A stretch of DNA of 13,192 nt from Bacteroidales bacterium UBA2559 (GTDB lineage Bacteria > Bacteroidota > Bacteroidia > Bacteroidales > Bacteroidaceae): assembly GCA_002340405.1 (NCBI GenBank), contig DDLZ01000020.1, forward strand, positions 879 to 14,070, in the 5' to 3' direction. The notes beneath the pieces were generated by a model, which saw nothing but the letters and a program-made list of their open reading frames with translations, did not search any database and had not been told where the DNA came from. The position numbers and the translations under genes are program-made. Positions 1 through 7,890 of this stretch are shown here, in pieces; position 1 is the stretch's first letter, and each line of letters opens with the position of its first letter.

Positions 1-324
1 ATGGAAAAGGAGGAAAAAAAGAGAAGAGGTCTGATGTCGTTGTCAAAAGCAGAGATATCGGATTTTGTCAGAAGAAACCTGCTTTTAATAGCAGAGATTC
101 TTTTGTGCATAGTCCTCTATATCGGCAACCGATACGGGTATCAGCGTGATCAGGTACTGGCAGAGCAGCTTCGCAGGGAACTTGTTGATATGGAATATCA
201 GGCCCTGAACACGACAAGCGATGTGTCGGCCAAGAGCAAGCCGTCATATATTGAAAAGATTGTTGTATCCAACGGTTCGGAGCTGGTAATCTCCACCGAA
301 CCTGCATACGACTTGAGAAAATAG
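1..324 (+). CDS. FtsL-like division membrane protein
   Basis: A 107-residue single-pass membrane protein. It has a basic cytoplasmic N-terminus (residues 1-25), a hydrophobic segment at about 26-42, then a charged, probably coiled-coil stretch (about 46-70) and a short extracytoplasmic tail. The size, the topology and the position directly before the division PBP match the FtsL-like proteins of Bacteroidota dcw clusters, which are thought to bridge FtsQ and the FtsW/FtsI pair at the septum. Sequence conservation in this family is weak, so the call rests mainly on topology and synteny. The window opens exactly on the ATG, so a start further upstream cannot be excluded; Met12 is an alternative that keeps the membrane helix. 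Three bases separate the stop from the next gene. Confidence 0.78.
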   Translation: MEKEEKKRRGLMSLSKAEISDFVRRNLLLIAEILLCIVLYIGNRYGYQRDQVLAEQLRRELVDMEYQALNTTSDVSAKSKPSYIEKIVVSNGSELVISTEPAYDLRK

Positions 325-327
325 GAT

Positions 328-2502
328 ATGGCCGGGAAAGTCAAAGAGAAGAATTCTGAGAAGAGAAGGGTGTCACGCAGATATCTGACCATATTCCTGT
401 TCGTAATGTTATGGGGTGTTCTGATTATTGTCAAAATGTCAATTGTGATGTTTGCCGAGCGTCAATATTGGAATGACGTCTCCAAGAATCTGATCCCGGC
501 CAACCGTACCATCGAACCTCGTCGCGGCAACATATTGAGTGATGAGGGACTGTTGTTGGTCAGCAGCATGAAGCATTACCGCATATTTCTGGATTTTGCC
601 ACTTATGAGAAGAATCAGAAACGTGCAGAGGCCGATCAGCACAGAAAAGATACTCTCTTTGAAAGGCATATAGATGAGTTTGCACGGGAAATCAACAGAA
701 TGTTCCCCCAATATTCGGTCCGGCAGCTCAGACAGCATTTTATAACCGGCAGGACATCCAAATCGAAACATTCATGGCCGCTTCTACCGGGAGTGTCGCG
801 CAATTTATATCCCATCTCATATAACCAGTACAAAACACTTACCGGAACGGTATGGCTCAGACCCAAAAACGAAGGTTGGTTTTACAGTCTGGAATCGAAA
901 ATTTCCCGCGAGCAGCCGTTCGGAACACTTGCCTCCCGTACATTGGGCGATATGTTTGCCGGTAAGGATTCGGCACGCTTTGGCTTAGAGCTCTCGTTCG
1001 ACTCGATTTTGAGGGGAACTCCCGGAATAGGTCATATAGAGAAAGTTCAGAATGTGTCGCATATGGTGGCCGATATACCTCAGATTGACGGATGTGATAT
1101 AGTGACGACAATAAATGTCGATATGCAGGATGTCACCGAAGTGGCTTTAAGACGCGAACTCGAACTGGTAAATGCCGCATCGGGCACAGCTGTCCTGATG
1201 GAGGTGGCTACAGGTGACATAAAGGCCATTGCCAGCCTGACACGTACGGAGAACGGTTATTATGAGATCCAGAACAATGCGGTGAGGGATATTTTTGAGC
1301 CCGGTTCCACATTCAAACCGGTTTCATTCATGGTAGCTCTCGATGACGGCAAGATATCAATTACGGATAGTGTCTTCTGCGAATGGGGCCGGTATGCCGG
1401 ATTCGGCGGCGGAGCGGTAATGACCGATGCGGGAATCGGTTACGGATGGCTCGACGTCCCCGGAATCATTAAGAATTCATGCAATATAGGAACTTCAAAG
1501 CTCATAACGGCTGCCTACAAAGACGATCCGCAAGCTTTTGTTGATGGTATATACAGGACCGGAATTAACACCCACTTCGAAATGCAGCTGATAGGTACCG
1601 GTGCACCGGTTATCCGTAAAGACGGCTATTGGGATGCTACACGTCTGCCCTGGATGTCAATAGGATACAATAGCCAGATGCCGGTAATAAACACTTTGGC
1701 ATTCTATAACGGAATTGCCAATGGAGGTAAGATGGTAGAACCCCGATTGGTCACCGAGATACGGCACGAAGGCAAAGTCGTTGAACGCATACCGGTAAAA
1801 GTTGTCAGGGAGCGCATGTGCAAGGATAAGACCCTTGAACAGATAAAGATGATGCTTGAGGGCGTTGTTGACGGAGGTTCGGGCATAAATGCGGCATCCC
1901 GCCATTTCAAGGTGGCCGGTAAGACCGGTACGGCGCAGATATCGCAGGGTGCAGCCGGATACAGAAACGGTATTAGAACTCACATGGTCTCATTCTGCGG
2001 CTATTTTCCGGCCGACAAACCGCAATATACCTGTATCGTATCAATCAGCACATCGGGCGGCGCTGCCGGAGGCGGCACGATGGCGGCCCCGGTCTTTCAC
2101 GAGATTTCGGAAAAGGTGATGGCAAGACGTATCCTGCGCAACGTATCCGAGGCGGTCGATACTGTAAACCAATTCTTACCCGCGGTCCTTGCAGGCGATA
2201 TGAACAGCACTCGTCTGGTACTCAGGAAACTGGGTATGAAACCCGAATGGAAGGAGAGTGACAGCCTGACATGGGGAAGGGTTACGCTCGATTCAATCCA
2301 ATTCAGGATGACGCCGATCATTGAACGTGAAGGACTTGTGCCAAATGTGGTGGGGATGGGCGCTCAAGATGCCCTTTACATCTTGGAGAGTGCAGGATTG
2401 AGAGTTGAGATAGCGGGTGTGGGACGTGTCAGAAGTCAGAGCTTGCCCGGGAACAGCCGGTTCCGTAAGGGCGACAGAATTAGGATAAACTTATCAATGT
2501 AG
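328..2502 (+). CDS. ftsI: Septal class B penicillin-binding protein (FtsI/PBP3 type) with C-terminal PASTA domain
   Basis: A 724-residue monofunctional D,D-transpeptidase that cross-links septal peptidoglycan. After a basic N-terminus there is a membrane anchor at about 19-42. A PBP-dimer/pedestal region follows, starting near the conserved RRGNI stretch. The transpeptidase domain has all three active-site motifs: S327-x-x-K330 (in EPGSTFKP), S384-C-N386 and K532-T-G534. The last 54 residues or so (from V671, starting VPNVVG) form one PASTA repeat. No glycosyltransferase domain is present, so it should work with the SEDS protein FtsW encoded downstream. The position between the ftsL-like gene and murE is the standard ftsI place, which favours the septal enzyme over an elongation PBP2. 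The start ATG lies three bases after the previous stop; no Shine-Dalgarno is seen. The active site is intact. Confidence 0.95.
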   Translation: MAGKVKEKNSEKRRVSRRYLTIFLFVMLWGVLIIVKMSIVMFAERQYWNDVSKNLIPANRTIEPRRGNILSDEGLLLVSSMKHYRIFLDFATYEKNQKRAEADQHRKDTLFERHIDEFAREINRMFPQYSVRQLRQHFITGRTSKSKHSWPLLPGVSRNLYPISYNQYKTLTGTVWLRPKNEGWFYSLESKISREQPFGTLASRTLGDMFAGKDSARFGLELSFDSILRGTPGIGHIEKVQNVSHMVADIPQIDGCDIVTTINVDMQDVTEVALRRELELVNAASGTAVLMEVATGDIKAIASLTRTENGYYEIQNNAVRDIFEPGSTFKPVSFMVALDDGKISITDSVFCEWGRYAGFGGGAVMTDAGIGYGWLDVPGIIKNSCNIGTSKLITAAYKDDPQAFVDGIYRTGINTHFEMQLIGTGAPVIRKDGYWDATRLPWMSIGYNSQMPVINTLAFYNGIANGGKMVEPRLVTEIRHEGKVVERIPVKVVRERMCKDKTLEQIKMMLEGVVDGGSGINAASRHFKVAGKTGTAQISQGAAGYRNGIRTHMVSFCGYFPADKPQYTCIVSISTSGGAAGGGTMAAPVFHEISEKVMARRILRNVSEAVDTVNQFLPAVLAGDMNSTRLVLRKLGMKPEWKESDSLTWGRVTLDSIQFRMTPIIEREGLVPNVVGMGAQDALYILESAGLRVEIAGVGRVRSQSLPGNSRFRKGDRIRINLSM

Positions 2503-2508
2503 AAGACT

Positions 2509-3981
2509 ATGGCTACTATCAGGGATCTTATTTCGGTTATAAAGACTTTGAAGGTGACAGGCGACATCGACCAATCTGTTACCGACATCCAACTCGACTC
2601 AAGAAAAGTGACGCCGGGCACTCTCTTTGTGGCTATGCGCGGCATGGTAGTTGACGGACACATGTATATAGATAAAGCCATTGAGCTTGGAGCGGTTGCC
2701 GTGCTGTGTGAAACCATTCCCCAGCAGATCAAACCCACGGTGACCTATATTCAGGTCTTCGATTGCGAAGATGCGGTGGGACCTGTGGCTACGCGTTTCT
2801 TTGACAATCCTACCGACAAGGTCCGTCTGATAGGCGTGACCGGCACCAACGGCAAGACCACAATTGTCACTATGCTCTATAACATGTTCCGTGCCTTGGG
2901 TTACAAGTGCGGCCTGCTCTCCACGGTCTGTAACTATATAGACGGCGAGGTTGTGGCGACCGACCATACCACTCCCGATGCCGTGACTTTGAACCGCCTG
3001 CTGGGGCGTATGGCCGATGAGGGGTGCAAGTATGTCTTCATGGAGTGCAGCTCACATGCCATAGTGCAGAAACGTATAGGAGGACTCAAATATGCCGGTG
3101 CCATATTCACCAATCTGACCCGCGACCATCTGGATTATCACAAGACCTTTGAGAACTATCTCAAGGCCAAGAAGATGTTCTTCGATTCACTCGGCAAGGA
3201 TGCCTTTATGATTACCAATCTGGACGACCGTAACGGACTCGTCATGGCACAGAACACCAGAGCCAGGGTCAAGACCTATTCGCTCAGGAGTATGAGTGAC
3301 TTCAAGGGTCGTCTGTTGGAATCGGGGTTTGACGGTATGCTGCTTGAGATAAACGGCCGGGAGGCATTCTTCCGTTTTATTGGCAGGTTCAATGCCAGCA
3401 ATCTGCTGGCGGTATATGGCACGGCTGTCATGCTGGGACGTGACCCGATGGAGGTGCTGACCGTCATGAGCACGCTTACTCCCGCGAACGGACGGTTTGA
3501 AGCCATACGTTCTCCCAGAGGATACACCGCAATAGTGGATTATGCCCATACCCCCGATGCGCTTACCAATGTGCTCACTGCCATCGAAGATGTAATGGGC
3601 GGTAAAGGGCAGATAATCACGGTGGTGGGCGCCGGAGGCAACCGTGACAAGGGCAAGCGGCCGCTTATGACCAAAGAGAGTGTCAAATACAGCGACAAGG
3701 TTATAGTCACATCGGACAATCCCCGTTTTGAGGATCCGCAGGAGATTATTAACGATATGCTGGCAGGGATTACACGCGGGGATATGCTTAAGGTTATCAC
3801 CATAGTCGATCGTCGCGAAGCTATCCGGACTGCTACGATGATGGCATCAGACGGAGATGTCATACTCGTGGCCGGCAAGGGTCACGAGGACTATCAGGAG
3901 ATAAAGGGAGTCAAACACCATTTTGACGACCACGAGGTTATCAGAGAAATTATTTTGAACGAGAAGAACGATGTTATATAG
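2509..3981 (+). CDS. murE: UDP-MurNAc-tripeptide ligase MurE (meso-diaminopimelate adding)
   Basis: A 490-residue cytoplasmic Mur ligase that adds the third stem-peptide residue to UDP-MurNAc-L-Ala-D-Glu using ATP. The N-terminal UDP-binding domain carries a DSRKV motif (30-34). The ATP P-loop is TGTNGKTT (111-118), with HTTPD at 153-157. K221, in the YLKAKK stretch after RDHLDYH, aligns with the carbamylated lysine of the family. The C-terminal domain has YAHTPD (345-350), DNPR (403-406) and GKGHED (456-461). DNPR is the known signature for meso-diaminopimelate rather than lysine, so the cell wall is predicted to be of the DAP type. The length is normal for the family. The gene starts six bases after ftsI and its last 11 bases overlap mraY, which suggests coupled translation. 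Confidence 0.97.
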   Translation: MATIRDLISVIKTLKVTGDIDQSVTDIQLDSRKVTPGTLFVAMRGMVVDGHMYIDKAIELGAVAVLCETIPQQIKPTVTYIQVFDCEDAVGPVATRFFDNPTDKVRLIGVTGTNGKTTIVTMLYNMFRALGYKCGLLSTVCNYIDGEVVATDHTTPDAVTLNRLLGRMADEGCKYVFMECSSHAIVQKRIGGLKYAGAIFTNLTRDHLDYHKTFENYLKAKKMFFDSLGKDAFMITNLDDRNGLVMAQNTRARVKTYSLRSMSDFKGRLLESGFDGMLLEINGREAFFRFIGRFNASNLLAVYGTAVMLGRDPMEVLTVMSTLTPANGRFEAIRSPRGYTAIVDYAHTPDALTNVLTAIEDVMGGKGQIITVVGAGGNRDKGKRPLMTKESVKYSDKVIVTSDNPRFEDPQEIINDMLAGITRGDMLKVITIVDRREAIRTATMMASDGDVILVAGKGHEDYQEIKGVKHHFDDHEVIREIILNEKNDVI

Positions 3982-5257
3982 TTTATTTGAATATCTGAAT
4001 AATGCGGGGATAGACATTCCGGGTGGTGGAATGGTCCGTTATGTGACATTCCGTGCCATATTCGCTATGGTGGTATCAATCTTCATAGCGATAGCTATCG
4101 GAAGCCGTTTCATCGATATGCTGAAACGCCGCAATATATCGGAGACTCAGCGTGATACCAAACTCGACCCGTTTGGGGTGGAGAAAAAAGGTGTTCCAAC
4201 CATGGGGGGTCTGATAATCATACTCTCCATAATTGTTCCCTGTCTGCTTATAGGAGATTTAAGTAACGTATATATGTTGCTCATGCTCATTACCACCGTT
4301 ATTCTGGGTGTTATAGGATTTGCCGATGACTACATAAAGACCTTCCGCGGCAATAAGGATGGTCTGAACGGATGGTTCAAAGTGGCAGGACAGGTTATCC
4401 TCGGTCTGATAGTGGGCCTGACCTTGAGGTACAGTCCTCAGGTGGTGATAAATGAGAAGGTCGAGACCCGCATTGAGAACAATACGGAGGTGGTGATCAA
4501 GACTCCCGATGTCAAATCAACCCGTACTACAATCCCTTTCTTCAAAAACCACAATCTGAATTATGCCGATGCATTCAACTGGCTCGGTGAGAAGAATAAA
4601 TATAAGGCCGGATGGATATTTTTTGTGCTGCTTACGGTATTTGTCGTTACGGCGGTTTCGAACGGCTCCAATCTGAATGACGGTATGGACGGTATGGCCG
4701 CAGGAAATTCGGCCATCATAGGACTGACATTGGGTGTGCTGGCTTATGTCTCCAGTAACGTGGTCACGGCAGGTCACTTTGACCTTATGTACATTCCGGG
4801 CAGTCAGGAGGTTGTGGTCTATATGAGTGCTTTTGTGGGCGCTCTGATAGGTTTTCTCTGGTACAACTCGTATCCGGCACAGATATTCATGGGCGACACG
4901 GGCAGCCTGACCATAGGCGGGATCATTGCGGTGGCCGCTTTGTGCATACATAAGGAGTTGCTGCTGCCTATACTTTGCGGTGTCTTCCTTGTGGAGGGTG
5001 TCTCGGTAATATGCCAGCGTTTCTACTATAAGCTCGGCAAGAGAAAGGGAGTGCGTCAGCGTCTGTGGAAGCGTACTCCCATACATGACCATTTCCGTAC
5101 CAGCATGGCGCAGGTACAGAAAAATGATCCGGGAAGTACGGTCAGGTTCCCCGGAAACGACAATAAACTGCAGTTTGAGACCAAGATAACCCTGAGAAGT
5201 TGGATTATCAGCATTGGTCTGGCTGCACTGACTATATTGACCTTGAAAATCCGATGA
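3971..5257 (+). CDS. mraY: Phospho-MurNAc-pentapeptide transferase MraY
   Basis: A 428-residue polytopic inner-membrane enzyme that transfers phospho-MurNAc-pentapeptide to undecaprenyl phosphate, making lipid I. Visible family motifs are the FADDY aspartates (D119, D120), NLNDGMDG (N234-G241), MGDTGS with D309, and the cytoplasmic TPIHDHF motif (369-375). The last motif is often IHHH in Proteobacteria; IHDH agrees with the Bacteroidota versions I recall. The protein is longer than the roughly 360 residues of E. coli MraY, mainly because of a polar insertion at about 155-200 between the fourth and fifth membrane helices, on the periplasmic side. The ATG overlaps the end of murE by 11 bases, and the N-terminus (MLYSLFEYL) agrees with related proteins. 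The stop overlaps the murD start in an ATGA. Confidence 0.97.
   Translation: MLYSLFEYLNNAGIDIPGGGMVRYVTFRAIFAMVVSIFIAIAIGSRFIDMLKRRNISETQRDTKLDPFGVEKKGVPTMGGLIIILSIIVPCLLIGDLSNVYMLLMLITTVILGVIGFADDYIKTFRGNKDGLNGWFKVAGQVILGLIVGLTLRYSPQVVINEKVETRIENNTEVVIKTPDVKSTRTTIPFFKNHNLNYADAFNWLGEKNKYKAGWIFFVLLTVFVVTAVSNGSNLNDGMDGMAAGNSAIIGLTLGVLAYVSSNVVTAGHFDLMYIPGSQEVVVYMSAFVGALIGFLWYNSYPAQIFMGDTGSLTIGGIIAVAALCIHKELLLPILCGVFLVEGVSVICQRFYYKLGKRKGVRQRLWKRTPIHDHFRTSMAQVQKNDPGSTVRFPGNDNKLQFETKITLRSWIISIGLAALTILTLKIR
5254..5257 (+). promoter_or_regulatory. ATGA stop/start overlap, mraY-murD
   Basis: The mraY stop TGA (5255-5257) lies within the proposed murD start ATG (5254-5256). No Shine-Dalgarno-like sequence precedes it, so initiation by the terminating ribosome is the simplest reading. 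That coupling is an inference. Confidence 0.6.
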
Positions 5258-6603
5258 ACAGTATGGAGGAGAAGAAGAGAATTGTCGTACTTGGGGCCGG
5301 TGAGAGCGGAACGGGCGCCGCCATCCTGGCCAAGTCCAAAGGGTTTGATGTGTTTGTGTCGGATCTTTCGGAGATCAACGAGTATTACCGCAGTGAACTG
5401 GATGCCCGCGGTATAGAGTGGGAACAGAAGCAGCATACCGAAGAGCGTATCCTGACGGCCGACGAGGTTATCAAGAGCCCCGGCATACCCTCGGATGTCC
5501 CCATCGTTCAAAAGCTCATGGCGCAGGGGACACCCGTCATATCGGAAATAGAGTTTGCCGGACGTTACACTAATGCCAAGATGATATGTGTGACAGGCTC
5601 CAACGGCAAGACAACTACAACATCGCTCATATACCATATTTTCAAAATGGCCGGCATGAATGTAGGTCTGGCGGGCAATATAGGCAGCAGTCTGGCAAGG
5701 CAGGTGGCCGAACATAACTATGACTACTATGTGATTGAGCTGAGCAGCTTTCAATTGGACAATATGTATGATTTCAGGGCCGATATAGCCGTTCTCATGA
5801 ATATAACCCCCGACCATCTGGACCGTTATGATAACCGGATGCAGAACTATGTGGATTCCAAGATGCGTGTGATACGCAACCAGACCAAAGATGACTCATT
5901 CGTATATTGGAACGATGACCCCATAATATGTAGGGAACTCAAGCGATACGGTCTGAAGGCGACCCTCTATCCGTTTGCCGAAGCCAAGAAGGAGGAGCTT
6001 GCGGCATACGTGGACAATGACATGCTCTATTTTAACAGCCCGTACGCCTTTAATATGGAGCAGGAGTCGCTGGCTCTTACAGGTAAGCACAACCTTTACA
6101 ACTCTATGGCTGCCGGAATATCGGCTAACATAGCGGGAATAAAATGCGAGACCATTCGCAAGGCGCTTCAGACCTTCAAAGGTGTTGAACACCGTATGGA
6201 GAGGGTGGCAAGAGTCAACGGCATTGATTTCATAAATGACTCCAAGGCTACCAATGTAAATAGCTGTTGGTATGCTCTGCACAGTATGCCCGTCAAGTGC
6301 GTACTCATACTCGGCGGGAAGGACAAGGGCAATGACTACAGTGAGATAGCCGATCTGGTGCGCGAAAAATGTTGCGGTTTGGTCTATCTGGGCCTGCACA
6401 ATGAAAAACTTCACGATTTCTTTGACGGTTTCGGACTGCCTGTAGCCGATGTGCGCTCCATGAAGGATGCCGTGGCTGCCGCCTATCGTATGGCAAAAAA
6501 AGGTGAGATTGTACTGCTCAGTCCCTGTTGTGCAAGTTTTGATCTTTTCAAAAACTATGAGGACCGGGGCAATCAGTTTAAGGAATTTGTTAAGGCGCTG
6601 TAA
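5254..6603 (+). CDS. murD: UDP-MurNAc-L-alanine:D-glutamate ligase MurD
   Basis: A 449-residue cytoplasmic Mur ligase that adds D-glutamate to UDP-MurNAc-L-Ala with ATP. The N-terminal nucleotide-sugar-binding domain opens with VVLGAGESG. The P-loop is GSNGKTTT (115-122), and NITPDHLDRY lies at 183-192. K203 fits the position of the carbamylated lysine of the family. The C-terminal domain shows NDSKATN (328-334) and the closing SPCCASFD...FKNYEDRGNQF block typical of MurD. I chose the ATG at 5254 because it overlaps the mraY stop (ATGA) and leads straight into the first beta strand. The frame stays open upstream to an ATG at 5200, but that would add 18 residues coded inside mraY. An ATG at 5263 is a second possible start. 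The length matches the family. Confidence 0.96.
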   Translation: MNSMEEKKRIVVLGAGESGTGAAILAKSKGFDVFVSDLSEINEYYRSELDARGIEWEQKQHTEERILTADEVIKSPGIPSDVPIVQKLMAQGTPVISEIEFAGRYTNAKMICVTGSNGKTTTTSLIYHIFKMAGMNVGLAGNIGSSLARQVAEHNYDYYVIELSSFQLDNMYDFRADIAVLMNITPDHLDRYDNRMQNYVDSKMRVIRNQTKDDSFVYWNDDPIICRELKRYGLKATLYPFAEAKKEELAAYVDNDMLYFNSPYAFNMEQESLALTGKHNLYNSMAAGISANIAGIKCETIRKALQTFKGVEHRMERVARVNGIDFINDSKATNVNSCWYALHSMPVKCVLILGGKDKGNDYSEIADLVREKCCGLVYLGLHNEKLHDFFDGFGLPVADVRSMKDAVAAAYRMAKKGEIVLLSPCCASFDLFKNYEDRGNQFKEFVKAL

Positions 6604-6616
6604 AACATTTGGCAAT

Positions 6617-7885
6617 ATGGAACAGGATGAAGTGAAAACAAAAAGAGGACTGGTGTTCAAAGGTGATATTTACATTTGGATAACTGTGCTTTTCCTTTGC
6701 AGTATATCTCTTATTGAGGTGTTCAGCGCAAGCAGCCGTCTCACCTTTGGAAAAAGCAGTTTTCTCACACCGATCATTTCACATGTCATACACCTGATGA
6801 TAGGTCTGGCAGTAATGTACATAGTCCACCTGATCCACTACCGATGGTATAATTTTTTCCCTGTCATCATGGTGCCCGTCTCTTTGGCGCTGTTGGCATA
6901 TCTGTGGTTCATGAGCAAATTCTCATCGGGAGCCCAGAGATGGATTGACATGGGATTCTTCCAGCTTCAACCGTCCGAGATAGCCAAGGTGGCGGTTGTC
7001 ATGGCTGTAGCCGCACATCTCTCCAAATTGAAGGTTGACGATGAGCATAGCCAGTCCTCTACCTTTACGAAGATCATCATACTGACGGGACTCTTTTGCA
7101 TTCTTATTTTCACAGAGAACCTTTCGACTGCGATTATTCTTGGGACTACGGTCTATTTGATGATGATACTGGGCGGTATATCATGGCGCCGGATTCTGGG
7201 ATTGACGGGAGTGGTAGCGGTTATATTTGTGTCAGCCATATTGCTGTTTATACTTGTGCCGCCCAGAACCTTGAGAGATATGAGGTTTGTACCCGCCAGG
7301 GCGGTTACCTGGCAGGCGCGTATTTTGGACTTTACCAATTCGGGCTCCGAATCGAAGGTGAGCGCCTATGAATATTCCAGAAATACGGCGCCCGAAAAGC
7401 CTCAGGAGACTCATGCGAATATAGCCATTGCCTCGAGCCATTTCCTTGGGAAAGGTCCCGGCAATTCGGTTGAACGGGATTATTTACAGGAGGCAAGCTG
7501 TGACTTTATCTATGCCATCATAATTGAGGAACTGGGCATGATAGGCGCTGTTTTCGTACTGATAGTATATATTGTGTTGCTCTTCAGGATAGGTAAGCTG
7601 GCGGTCCGATGTACAGACAAATATCCGGCTTATCTGGCTTTGGGCATCGGAACAATGTTCGGTCTGCAGGCATTTATAAATATGTCTGTGGCAGTAGGAT
7701 TGTTACCGGTAACGGGGCAACCTTTGCCGCTCATAAGCAAAGGCGGAACATCGATCTTTATGTCCAGCTTCTGTATAGGAATGTTGCTCGGTATAAGTAA
7801 TACGCTTGAAAAGGAGGCGGCCGGTGAACAACAGGTTATGCCTGATATGTCTCAGAGTATTGATAATGAAGAATCTAACAGATAA
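6617..7885 (+). CDS. ftsW: Division SEDS peptidoglycan glycosyltransferase FtsW
   Basis: A 422-residue polytopic membrane protein of the SEDS family, with about ten hydrophobic segments. It polymerises lipid II into glycan strands at the septum, together with the class B PBP encoded upstream. Family blocks seen are SGAQRWIDMGFFQLQPSE after the third or fourth helix, GKGPGNSVERDYLQEA leading into CDFIYA with D296 at the position of the catalytic aspartate, and TGQPLPLISKGGTS (366-379). The large extracytoplasmic loop before D296 (from about residue 215) is longer than I recall for E. coli FtsW. The ATG at 6617 follows the murD stop by 13 bases. The frame extends upstream into murD, but that stretch has no FtsW-like sequence. 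It could be RodA on motifs alone; the dcw position supports FtsW. A short charged tail ends the protein. Confidence 0.95.
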   Translation: MEQDEVKTKRGLVFKGDIYIWITVLFLCSISLIEVFSASSRLTFGKSSFLTPIISHVIHLMIGLAVMYIVHLIHYRWYNFFPVIMVPVSLALLAYLWFMSKFSSGAQRWIDMGFFQLQPSEIAKVAVVMAVAAHLSKLKVDDEHSQSSTFTKIIILTGLFCILIFTENLSTAIILGTTVYLMMILGGISWRRILGLTGVVAVIFVSAILLFILVPPRTLRDMRFVPARAVTWQARILDFTNSGSESKVSAYEYSRNTAPEKPQETHANIAIASSHFLGKGPGNSVERDYLQEASCDFIYAIIIEELGMIGAVFVLIVYIVLLFRIGKLAVRCTDKYPAYLALGIGTMFGLQAFINMSVAVGLLPVTGQPLPLISKGGTSIFMSSFCIGMLLGISNTLEKEAAGEQQVMPDMSQSIDNEESNR

Positions 7886-7890
7886 AAAAG

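Noticed and set aside
4517..5092. Antisense open frame of 191 codons within mraY
   Set aside because: It is fully inside mraY, whose motifs are intact, and no protein family is recognisable in it.
5200..5253. Upstream extension of murD from an ATG at 5200
   Set aside because: The 18 added residues are coded inside mraY and do not resemble a MurD N-terminus. The ATGA overlap at 5254 is the better start.
5056..5817. Long antisense open frame (253 codons) across the mraY/murD junction
   Set aside because: It lies opposite two well-supported genes, has no recognisable domain and a His/Tyr/Ile-rich composition typical of reverse-strand shadows. No start context or gap around it suggests a gene.
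6587..6611. TTTG ... AACATTTG resembling a Bacteroidota -33/-7 promoter before ftsW
   Set aside because: The -7 element lacks the leading T of TAnnTTTG, the spacing is about 13 rather than 19-21 bases, and it ends only five bases from the start codon.
6467..6616. Upstream extension of ftsW from an ATG at 6467
   Set aside because: The 50 added residues are an out-of-frame reading of murD. ATG 6617 gives a normal cytoplasmic N-terminus before the first membrane helix.
5896..6660. Second long antisense open frame (254 codons) opposite murD and the ftsW start
   Set aside because: Same reasons: it mirrors the codon bias of murD and shows no motif. Two such frames in a row reflect composition, not a hidden gene.
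7096..7371. Forward open frame of 91 codons inside ftsW
   Set aside because: It is an alternative frame of a well-conserved membrane protein gene, with no motif or independent start signal.
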